This document shows, one piece after another, positions 6,658 through 12,605 of a stretch of 12,605 nt of DNA. This stretch comes from Halobacteriales archaeon QH_10_65_19 (GTDB lineage Archaea; Halobacteriota; Halobacteria; Halobacteriales; Haloarculaceae). Below the pieces are notes generated by a model that ran no database searches, had not been told where the DNA came from, and saw only the letters and a list, made by a program, of their open reading frames with translations. Numbering within the stretch: the first letter of the stretch is position 1; every line of letters begins with the position of its first letter. The translations under genes were made by a program, and so were the position numbers. The stretch spans positions 1 through 12,605 of the forward strand of contig PXQK01000140.1 of the NCBI GenBank assembly GCA_003022085.1. Direction: 5' to 3'.

Positions 6658-8162
6658 GACGCCACGTGAAACGGTGGAGCGTCGGACTGATCGCGACACT
6701 CGCGCTGCTCGGGACGGGGCTGCTGTACGCCGATCCAGTCCTGCTTGCCGCGGCACTGATCCCGCTCACGTACGTCCTCTACGGCACACTCTCACGGGTT
6801 CCGGGGGAGGCTGAGCTGTCGATCAGCCGGTCGATCGACCCCGGGACGCCCGAGCCTGGAGAGGGGGTCACGGTAACATTGACTGTCCGGAACAAGGACG
6901 AGCAGGTGTTGCCGGACGTTCGCGTGATCGACGGAGTGCCGGAAGAACTCGCAGTCACGAGCGGGTCCGCTCGCACGGGAACGCCGCTGTCGCCGGACGA
7001 GCACGAGCAGATCACCTACACCGTGGTGGCGAAACGCGGGGAGTTCAGCTTCGAGGCGCCAGCCGTCCGGGTCCGGTCACTGGCCGGGAGCGACCGGGTG
7101 ACGCGATCCGTTCCGGCGGAGGGCGACACGGTCGTATCCTGTACGAACGTCCGCGGCGAGGCGCCGATCCAGCACAGCACGATCAACCGCCAGGGGTCGC
7201 TGTCCGTCGACAGTGGCGGACCGGGACAGGAGTTTTTCGCAACGCGGCAGTACAAGCGCGGAGACCCGGTCAACCGGATCGACTGGCACCACGTCGCCAA
7301 GACGGGCGAGTTCATTACCGTACAGTACCGCAGGGAGCAGTCGGCGCGGACGGTTCTGGTCGTCGACGCACGGCCGCTGAACCGCGTCACCGCAGCCCCG
7401 GGGTATCCGACCGGCGCACAGCTGTCGGCCTACGCCGGCGAGCGGCTGTTCGAGGCACTCTCCGGCGCGGGCGTACAGACGAGCGTGACCGCGCTGGGCG
7501 TCGATCCCGGCGACCTCGACGGGCTGGTCGGACCCGACGGCCTCCCCTGGATCGATCCGCAGGGCGAGGCCGGCCGGCGGGGCCGGGCGGCGTTCCTGTT
7601 TCACCGGCTCCAGACCGAGGCCAGCCGCGAGGTGAGTCCCCCTTCACTCGAGTTTCCGGCGTCCGTGTTCGCCGACGGTGCAGGGGACTGGACCGGGGGC
7701 GGCATCTCCCACAAACGGCCGCCCGGTGCTGCCGGGAGCGCGGTCGGCGCCCAGGGCCCGGGTGGGTACACCGACCCGTACCCGGGGGCCCGGGCCGACG
7801 GCGGCCCGACGGGGGGCGGCTGGGGGCGACGGCCCATCGGCGACGGGGAGGTCGACAAGCGGATCCGACGCCTGCTCTCCCGGCTTCCCGGGAGTGCGCA
7901 GGTGGTGCTGTGTAGCCCACTGCTGGACAACTGGCCGGTGTCGCTCGGCGGCGCGCTGTCGATGCACGAGTACCCGCTGGTGGTCGTCAGCCCGGACGTC
8001 GTCAACGCGGCAAGCCCCGGTCAGCGGCTGGCGGCGGTGGCCCGCCGGTCGCGTCTCCGCGCACTCGACCGCACCGGAGTCGATACTGTCGACTGGAGGA
8101 CCGACTCGCCGATCGACGACGCGGTTCGACTGTCACTGCCACACCTACTTTCCGACCAATGA
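6654..8162 (+). CDS. DUF58 (vWA-like) membrane-anchored protein
   Basis: A 502-residue protein with two hydrophobic segments near the N-terminus (about 9-25 and 27-45), an outer Ig-like region (about 50-160), and the DUF58 signature EFFATRQYKRGDPVNRIDW at 193-211 followed by AKTGEF. A vWA-like domain then begins at VLVVDARP (234-241). DUF58 proteins are thought to partner MoxR ATPases; the convergent moxR fits that. Two oddities are visible. The vWA metal site normally reads D-x-S-x-S, but here Asp238 is followed by A-R-P-L, so metal binding is probably lost. Residues about 340-395 form a Gly/Pro-rich low-complexity insert within the vWA-like part. The start overlaps the upstream stop in ATGA and has a strong SD. 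The TGA overlaps the ATG of a 15-codon minigene. Confidence 0.9.
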   Translation: MRRHVKRWSVGLIATLALLGTGLLYADPVLLAAALIPLTYVLYGTLSRVPGEAELSISRSIDPGTPEPGEGVTVTLTVRNKDEQVLPDVRVIDGVPEELAVTSGSARTGTPLSPDEHEQITYTVVAKRGEFSFEAPAVRVRSLAGSDRVTRSVPAEGDTVVSCTNVRGEAPIQHSTINRQGSLSVDSGGPGQEFFATRQYKRGDPVNRIDWHHVAKTGEFITVQYRREQSARTVLVVDARPLNRVTAAPGYPTGAQLSAYAGERLFEALSGAGVQTSVTALGVDPGDLDGLVGPDGLPWIDPQGEAGRRGRAAFLFHRLQTEASREVSPPSLEFPASVFADGAGDWTGGGISHKRPPGAAGSAVGAQGPGGYTDPYPGARADGGPTGGGWGRRPIGDGEVDKRIRRLLSRLPGSAQVVLCSPLLDNWPVSLGGALSMHEYPLVVVSPDVVNAASPGQRLAAVARRSRLRALDRTGVDTVDWRTDSPIDDAVRLSLPHLLSDQ

Positions 8163-8206
8163 CCGAACACTGGGCCAGCGAGCGGCGCACTGGAGGCCAC
8201 CCGTGA
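8159..8206 (+). CDS. 15-codon minigene bridging the DUF58 gene and the polytopic membrane protein
   Basis: The ATG at 8159 overlaps the DUF58 TGA as ATGA. The frame runs 15 codons (MTEHWASERRTGGHP) to a TGA at 8204-8206, which overlaps the GTG start of the next gene as GTGA. The short peptide contains the SD (GGAGG) of that next gene. This would let ribosomes finishing DUF58 re-start, travel 48 bases and re-start again. It may instead be chance, since no conservation can be judged from one sequence. Confidence 0.35.
   Translation: MTEHWASERRTGGHP
8192..8196 (+). promoter_or_regulatory. SD sequence selecting the GTG at 8203
   Basis: GGAGG ends 6 bases before the GTG at 8203. It fixes the start of the large membrane protein, whose frame is open far upstream (to 7678) inside the DUF58 gene. 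Confidence 0.6.
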
Positions 8207-9831
8207 GCACAGCCGATCCGACCGGTGAGTGGCAGCCGACCGCGACGAGCACCCGAATCGTTGTGGGCGTCACGCTCGGGGTAGTCGCGCTGTTGCTGTG
8301 GTCGGTACCGGGGATGATCGAGCCGACACTGATCGGGGTCTTTGGCGCCGCCTGCCTCACCGCCAGCCTCTGGCTCGTCCGTGGCGGTGTCCGCGACTCC
8401 GCGACTGCCTTCGTGGCTGGCATCCTGACAGTGCCAGCGGCAGGCGGGCTGATCGGCGGTGCAGGGCTCGCCGCATTATTGGTTACGAGCCGAGTCTTCC
8501 CCGCCGCGTCGGGCGCACAGGTCTCCGTGAGCGCGCTCATCATCGTCGGCAACGTGGGCGTGTTCCTGGGCTGTGTGCTCGCCCTCCTCGGGGTTGCGCT
8601 GGGCGTCAGAAACGTCGTCGACGACGGAACACTCGAGGACTTCATCAGCGTGGGACTCCACACCGCCGTGGCTCCAGTCGTAGCCACCGGGCTGTACGTT
8701 CTGCGTGCCGTTCTCTCCGGTAGCGACGCGGGGAGTGTGCGTCTCCCGGATCTGCCCGTCTCGGTGCTACTCTCCCCCGACTCCGGCGCGATCCACATCG
8801 CGGGCTTGCTGGTGCTCGTCGGCGTCGCAGCATGGACGCTGGCGGCCGCCCTGACGGTGTTGCCCGTCGCGGAACTGCTAGCAGACACCGGGCGGAGCCA
8901 GACGACCGATACGCGCGTCACGAAGGCCTACTATCTGCTGATCGGCGGCGGGGCCGTAACAGCGTTCCTCGGGCTGGTGGCACTACCCGCGGAGCTGCTG
9001 GTCTCGACCGGGGACGTCCGTTCGGTGCTGGGTGACCCGCTGTGGCGGCTGCTCGCTGCCGTATCGAACTCCAGCCTCCTCCGCCTGTCGCTGGTCGCGG
9101 TCCTCGTCCTCGCGGCGGTCGGGGCAGCCATGGGTGCCGTGGCGCGGACACTGAGCCGGGACGAACGCTGGAGGGCTCGCCCGGGCGTCGACCACTCCCC
9201 GCCGGACCAGCAGGGGCCGGCAGCGGCCGGCGTGCTGCTCACGCTGCTGGCGGTCGGTGTTGCGGACTCCGCATACGAGGGGATCGTCACGGGCGTCGCC
9301 GACCGGCTGCCCGCGGTGATGGGGCGCCAGCTCCGCGAGGCGGCGACCGACGCGGCGCTCGTCTACGGTGAGGCGACGTTCACTGTCCTGTTCGCGACGG
9401 TGCTGATCGTCTCCGTAGTCGGCTTCGCGCAGGTGCTCCGGGGGGCCATCGGCGTCGGCTACCTCTCGGCCGAGACGACGGGCTACTCGCTGGCCAGCGC
9501 TGGGCTGTTCGTCAGCGTTGTCTTCGCCGCGACGCTCGACGTGCCGACCTGGCTCGTCTTCGGCGGCGTCGTCGCCAGCCTGCTGGTCTGGGACGCCGGC
9601 CGCTTTGGAACGGTCCTCGGCCGGGAAGTCGGCGGAGGCGGCTCCGGTACCCGGAGTATGGAACTCGTCCACGCCGGAGGGACTGGGCTAGTCGGGCTCG
9701 CCGGGGCGCTGGTGGCCGCCCTTGCAGCCTCCCGGTTCGAGGGAGGCCTCGTCGCCGAGTCGCCGCTGTCGACGGTCGCGCTGCTTTCGGTGGTGTTCGG
9801 CGCGCTTGCCTTCGCCGCCGCACTCCGGTGA
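8203..9831 (+). CDS. Large polytopic membrane protein of the MoxR-DUF58 cluster (DUF7519-like)
   Basis: A 542-residue protein with about 12-14 hydrophobic segments (for example at about 18-37, 42-60, 70-95, 108-135, 150-171, 197-224, 242-265, 295-316, 340-356, 392-414, 448-465, 493-510 and 522-541). I see no transporter or enzyme motif, so its role is unknown; it could be the membrane hub of the complex formed with the transglutaminase, DUF58 and MoxR proteins. Position and size suggest the haloarchaeal family named DUF7519, which I could not verify. The GTG at 8203 is chosen for its SD and because the first TM follows about 17 residues later. The text upstream in this frame is Arg/Thr/Ser-rich shadow of DUF58. 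It is the last gene of the operon and its TGA is 8 bases from the convergent moxR stop. Confidence 0.82.
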   Translation: MSTADPTGEWQPTATSTRIVVGVTLGVVALLLWSVPGMIEPTLIGVFGAACLTASLWLVRGGVRDSATAFVAGILTVPAAGGLIGGAGLAALLVTSRVFPAASGAQVSVSALIIVGNVGVFLGCVLALLGVALGVRNVVDDGTLEDFISVGLHTAVAPVVATGLYVLRAVLSGSDAGSVRLPDLPVSVLLSPDSGAIHIAGLLVLVGVAAWTLAAALTVLPVAELLADTGRSQTTDTRVTKAYYLLIGGGAVTAFLGLVALPAELLVSTGDVRSVLGDPLWRLLAAVSNSSLLRLSLVAVLVLAAVGAAMGAVARTLSRDERWRARPGVDHSPPDQQGPAAAGVLLTLLAVGVADSAYEGIVTGVADRLPAVMGRQLREAATDAALVYGEATFTVLFATVLIVSVVGFAQVLRGAIGVGYLSAETTGYSLASAGLFVSVVFAATLDVPTWLVFGGVVASLLVWDAGRFGTVLGREVGGGGSGTRSMELVHAGGTGLVGLAGALVAALAASRFEGGLVAESPLSTVALLSVVFGALAFAAALR

Positions 9832-9839
9832 GCACCGCG

Positions 9840-10811
9840 CTATCCGGTCGCGGTCCCCTGCTGCCCGACGGCAGGTACCTCGACACCCTCGACGACGTCG
9901 TGGACGACATCGTAACGACTGACCCCTCTGACGCTGGCGCCCGGCGTGAGGACGATCCGATGGGTGAACACCGGTCCGACGACGCGTTTGACGTCGTCGG
10001 GGACGACGTAGCTCCGGCCGGCGATGATCGCGGCGGCGCGGGAGGCCTCGAACAGCTTCTGGATGCCGCGCGGAGAGACGCCGACGTGGACGCGGTCGTC
10101 GCGCCGGGTCCGGCGAGCGAGCGTCACCATGTAATCGCGGAGCCGCGGGTCGACGTCGACGCGCTCTGGCACCTGCTGGAGCTTTCGCACCCGGTCGACG
10201 TCGACCACGGAATCGACGCTCGGCGTCTGTTCGGTGCGGTTCGCGCGCCGGTCGAGCAGGAGCCGCTCGCCGTCGGCGCTCGGATAGCCCATCGTCGTTT
10301 TTATCATGAACCGGTCGCGCTGAGCCTCCGGCAGCCCGAACGTGCCCTCCTGCTCGACGGTATTCTGGGTCGCAATGACGAAGAATGGATCCGGGAGGTC
10401 GTGGGTTTCGCCGTCGACAGTGACCTGCTTCTCGCCCATCGCCTCGAGCAGTGCGGCCTGGGTCTTGGGTGGCGAGCGGTTGATCTCGTCGGCCAGGACG
10501 ACGTTGGCGAACACCGGTCCCGCGGAGAACTCGAACTCGCCGCTCTTCTCGCTGTAGATGTTCGATCCGGTGATGTCCGCTGGCAGGAGATCCGGGGTGA
10601 ACTGGATGCGCTGGAAGGACAGCCCGAGCGCCCGCGCGAAACTCCGCGCAGTCAGCGTCTTCCCCGTGCCCGGGACGTCCTCGAGGAGCACGTGGCCACG
10701 TCCCAGGATGCCGGTCAGCGTCGTCTCCAGGAACTGCCTGTTGGCGATCACAGCCTCGCCGATGGCGTCGACAATCCGCTCCGACAGCGTGCCTGCCGTC
10801 TCGTGATCCAT
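9840..10811 (-). CDS. MoxR family AAA+ ATPase
   Basis: A 323-residue cytoplasmic ATPase, normal length for the family. Visible are Walker A DVPGTGKT (45-52), Walker B VVLADEIN (104-111), sensor 1 VIATQN (145-150), the arginine-finger region EAQRDRF (162-168) and the sensor 2 region GVSPRG (244-249), so the catalytic set is complete. MoxR proteins are held to remodel or mature partner proteins, usually with a vWA or DUF58 protein, so the DUF58 gene in the facing operon is the likely partner. The ATG at 10811 is preferred over a TTG at 10856, because a TATA-like element lies 24-34 bases before it and the TTG sits within the palindrome at 10848-10857. The gene is transcribed separately from the operon and converges on it, with 8 bases between the stops. 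Confidence 0.95.
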   Translation of the reverse strand: MDHETAGTLSERIVDAIGEAVIANRQFLETTLTGILGRGHVLLEDVPGTGKTLTARSFARALGLSFQRIQFTPDLLPADITGSNIYSEKSGEFEFSAGPVFANVVLADEINRSPPKTQAALLEAMGEKQVTVDGETHDLPDPFFVIATQNTVEQEGTFGLPEAQRDRFMIKTTMGYPSADGERLLLDRRANRTEQTPSVDSVVDVDRVRKLQQVPERVDVDPRLRDYMVTLARRTRRDDRVHVGVSPRGIQKLFEASRAAAIIAGRSYVVPDDVKRVVGPVFTHRIVLTPGASVRGVSRYDVVHDVVEGVEVPAVGQQGTATG

Positions 10812-10833
10812 ACCGGTTCGAAGGGGTGCCCGG

Positions 10834-10857
10834 CGAAAAATTTTCGCTTTGCGCAAA
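10834..10857 (-). promoter_or_regulatory. moxR promoter region with two adjacent palindromes
   Basis: CGAAAAATTTTCG (10834-10846) is a 6-bp inverted repeat around one base and forms the AT-rich TATA position, about 24-34 bases before the ATG at 10811. Next to it, TTTGCGCAAA (10848-10857) is a perfect 10-bp palindrome at the place of the BRE and further upstream. The second could be an operator whose occupancy would interfere with TFB binding. Confidence 0.5.
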
Positions 10858-10944
10858 CCGCTGTCTGACCGACTCGGCGCGGATGAAGATTCTCACCCGT
10901 CGAATCCAACCGATAACCTCACACCCGACTTATAGTGATTATTG

Positions 10945-12084
10945 TCAGGCGATGAACCGTTCGATGCGGTCCAGAGCCTCCTTCAGTTCGTCGATGCCGG
11001 TCGCATAGGAGACCCGCAGGTGGCCTGCGCCAGCGTCCCCGAACACGGACCCGGGGATGGCCGCGACGCCGGTCTCCGAGAGGAGCGACTCGGCGAACTC
11101 CTCGTCGTCGTCCCACGGGCAGACCGGAAACACGTAGAACGCGCCGCTGGCGCGGAAACAGTCGATGCCCATCTCGTCGAACCGGGCGAGCACGAGGTTG
11201 CGACGGCGGTTGTACTGGGTGCGCATCTCCGCGACTGCGTCGTCACATGATTCCAGCGCCTCGAGTGCCGCGTGCTGGGCGGTTGTCGGCGCCGAGAGCA
11301 TAGTGTACTGGTGGATCCGGTTCATCGCGGTGATCGCCTCCGGCGGCGCCAGCGCGTACCCCAGGCGGAGGCCGGTCATCGCGTACGCCTTCGAGAACCC
11401 GTTGAACACCACCGTCCGATGGCGCATCCCCGGCAGCGTCGCGATGGATGTGTGGTCGTGCTCGTAGGTCAACGCCGCGTAGATCTCGTCGGAGAACACT
11501 GTCAGGTCGTGCTCCCGGGCGAACGCCGCGACCTCCCGGAGCTCCTCGCGGGTCATCGTCGCACCTGTCGGGTTGTTCGGGTAGCAGAACACGAGGTGAT
11601 CAGCCTCGCTCGCCCCGTGCTCGGCCAGCAGGTCGGCGGTGAGCGTGAACGACTCCGCCTGACGGGTCGGGATCGACAGGACCTCGCCGCCTGCGAACAG
11701 CACGCCCGGGACGTAGGAGACGTACGCCGGCTGGACGACGGCAACCGTATCGCCGGGATCGATCAGCGCACGGAAGGCGAGGTCGAGCCCCTCGCTTGCC
11801 CCAGCGGTCACGAGGACCTCCGTCTCCGGATCGTAACGCAGGTCGTACCGGGTCGCCATCCGTTCGGCGATTGCCTCGCGGAGGTCGCTCCGTCCCCGGT
11901 TCATCGTGTAGGAGGTCTGGCCGCGTTCGAGTGACGTGATGGCGGCGTCACGGGCCCCCCACGGCGCGGAGAAATCCGGTTCGCCGACGCCCAGCGAGAT
12001 GACGTCGTCCATCTCCGCTGCGAGTTCGAAAAACCGGCGGATGCCCGACGGCGGCGCAGCCTCGACGCGGTCGGACGGGTTCAT
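10945..12084 (-). CDS. PLP-dependent class I/II aminotransferase
   Basis: A 379-residue cytoplasmic enzyme of fold type I that moves an amino group between an amino acid and a 2-oxo acid; the substrate cannot be read. Motifs in order are GVGEPDF (32-38), substrate and PLP contacts at YTMNRG (59-64), TAGASEG (93-99) for the PLP phosphate, PNNPTG (169-174), SDEIYA (198-203), the PLP-binding lysine K232 in FNGFSKAYAMTGLRLGY, and Arg357 in LRVSYA, which would bind the substrate carboxylate. The catalytic set is complete. The ATG at 12084 overlaps the TGA of the Lrp gene upstream, so the two are one unit. The family (MalY/AspC/ArAT-like) is broad, so aspartate or aromatic aminotransferase are both possible. 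Confidence 0.94.
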   Translation of the reverse strand: MNPSDRVEAAPPSGIRRFFELAAEMDDVISLGVGEPDFSAPWGARDAAITSLERGQTSYTMNRGRSDLREAIAERMATRYDLRYDPETEVLVTAGASEGLDLAFRALIDPGDTVAVVQPAYVSYVPGVLFAGGEVLSIPTRQAESFTLTADLLAEHGASEADHLVFCYPNNPTGATMTREELREVAAFAREHDLTVFSDEIYAALTYEHDHTSIATLPGMRHRTVVFNGFSKAYAMTGLRLGYALAPPEAITAMNRIHQYTMLSAPTTAQHAALEALESCDDAVAEMRTQYNRRRNLVLARFDEMGIDCFRASGAFYVFPVCPWDDDEEFAESLLSETGVAAIPGSVFGDAGAGHLRVSYATGIDELKEALDRIERFIA

Positions 12085-12569
12085 GGCGAGACAGAGAGCC
12101 GGTCGTCCTCGTCTCCGTCACCCATCTCGATCCCCTGTTCCTTGTAGGCGTTCATCACGTAGTGGGTGACCGTCTGGGTGATCTCCGGCACCGGCGCGAT
12201 CTTGTCACTGACGAACGCCGACACGTCGCGCATCGACTCGGCCTCCACCCCCATCACGAAGTCGAACTCGCCGCTGACGAGGTACAGCGACTCGACCTCG
12301 GGAAAGCGGACGATACGGTCGGCGATGTCCTCGTATGCCGTCTCCCGATCGAGTGTAACGTTCAACTCGACGGTCGCCCGGACGGGCTGGTCGTCGAGTT
12401 TGTCCCGGTCGATCACTGCCCGGTACCCCCGGACGACGCCCGTATCCTCCAGTTCCCCGATGATCTCCTCGACTGTTTCGGGGTCGGTGTTGGTCTGCCG
12501 TGCGATATCTTCGGTACTCGCTCGACCGTCCGTGTGGAGGATGTCGAGCACTGCGTTGGGGCTACTCAT
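12081..12569 (-). CDS. Lrp/AsnC family transcription regulator
   Basis: A 162-residue DNA-binding protein with the two-part Lrp layout. A helix-turn-helix lies at about 6-50 (ILHTDGRASTEDIARQTN and the recognition helix near VEEIIGEL). A RAM ligand-binding domain covers about 60-145, with the SGEFDF strand at about 98-103, where effector amino acids usually bind between subunits. A short charged tail follows. Such regulators sense an amino acid and often control their own operon and a linked metabolic gene; the 4-base overlap with the aminotransferase makes that enzyme the likely target. The ATG at 12569 is chosen because CTTTTTG sits 25-32 bases before it, and the TTG at 12596 falls inside that element. 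Confidence 0.93.
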   Translation of the reverse strand: MSSPNAVLDILHTDGRASTEDIARQTNTDPETVEEIIGELEDTGVVRGYRAVIDRDKLDDQPVRATVELNVTLDRETAYEDIADRIVRFPEVESLYLVSGEFDFVMGVEAESMRDVSAFVSDKIAPVPEITQTVTHYVMNAYKEQGIEMGDGDEDDRLSVSP

Positions 12570-12593
12570 GCCTGTAGTCGATTGGAGCGTGAA

Positions 12594-12601
12594 CAAAAAG
12601 C
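12594..12601 (-). promoter_or_regulatory. TATA-like element of the Lrp-aminotransferase operon
   Basis: GCTTTTTG on the minus strand lies 25-32 bases before the ATG at 12569, which suits a leaderless transcript. The window ends 4 bases further, so any BRE or operator cannot be seen. Confidence 0.45.
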
Positions 12602-12605
12602 TTGC

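Noticed and set aside
7678..8202. N-terminal extension of the polytopic membrane protein into the DUF58 gene
   Set aside because: The extension is Arg/Ser/Thr/Gly-rich shadow of DUF58, and an SD-preceded GTG at 8203 gives a sensible start just before the first TM segment.
9828..10868. A 346-codon open frame antisense to moxR
   Set aside because: The minus strand carries a complete MoxR motif set; the plus-strand text has no recognisable motifs and no start signal.
10919..10940. CTATAA-like patch downstream of the aminotransferase gene as a second moxR promoter
   Set aside because: It would give a leader of about 90 bases, while a well-placed TATA-like element exists closer to the moxR start. 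It may just be part of the aminotransferase 3' region.

Overview
The window reads as chromosomal DNA of a haloarchaeon (class Halobacteria). It is GC-rich, its proteins are strongly acidic (Asp/Glu far above Lys), and its gene families are haloarchaeal or archaeal. Starts are of two kinds. First genes of transcription units tend to have an AT-rich TATA-like element about 25-33 bases before the start codon (leaderless mRNA). Genes inside operons start in 4-base ATGA-type overlaps or after a Shine-Dalgarno (SD) sequence. I see no tRNA, rRNA, CRISPR array or insertion sequence.

Left part (1-3013, minus strand): a gene-free end with a diverged direct repeat; a SlyD-like FKBP prolyl isomerase with an acidic repeat block and a Met/Gly-rich tail; an unrecognised two-pass membrane protein whose outer part is a G-x-hydrophobic-x tetrapeptide array; a decayed Nudix hydrolase that is readable only by changing frame; and a DUF309 protein whose stop abuts the Nudix remnant.

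Centre (3014-9831, plus strand): an intergenic region shared by divergent genes, then a tightly coupled four-gene operon. It encodes a TgpA-like membrane transglutaminase with DUF4129, a two-TM protein, a DUF58 protein and a large polytopic membrane protein. A convergent MoxR AAA+ ATPase ends 8 bases beyond it (9840-10811, minus). MoxR-DUF58-transglutaminase sets are widespread, and MoxR ATPases are thought to act with vWA/DUF58 partners in assembling or maturing other proteins. Here the set looks like a membrane and cell-surface machine with an outward protease/transglutaminase-fold domain. Its substrate cannot be read from the sequence. The transglutaminase gene appears to carry a frame disruption inside its N-terminal membrane segment, so it may be damaged or wrongly sequenced.

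Right part (10945-12569, minus strand): an Lrp/AsnC regulator and a class I/II PLP aminotransferase overlapping by 4 bases, a likely amino-acid metabolism unit in which the regulator may control the enzyme or itself.

The points that most deserve a second look are the tetrapeptide-repeat membrane protein, the two frame-disrupted genes, a 15-codon minigene bridging two operon genes, and paired palindromes in front of moxR.
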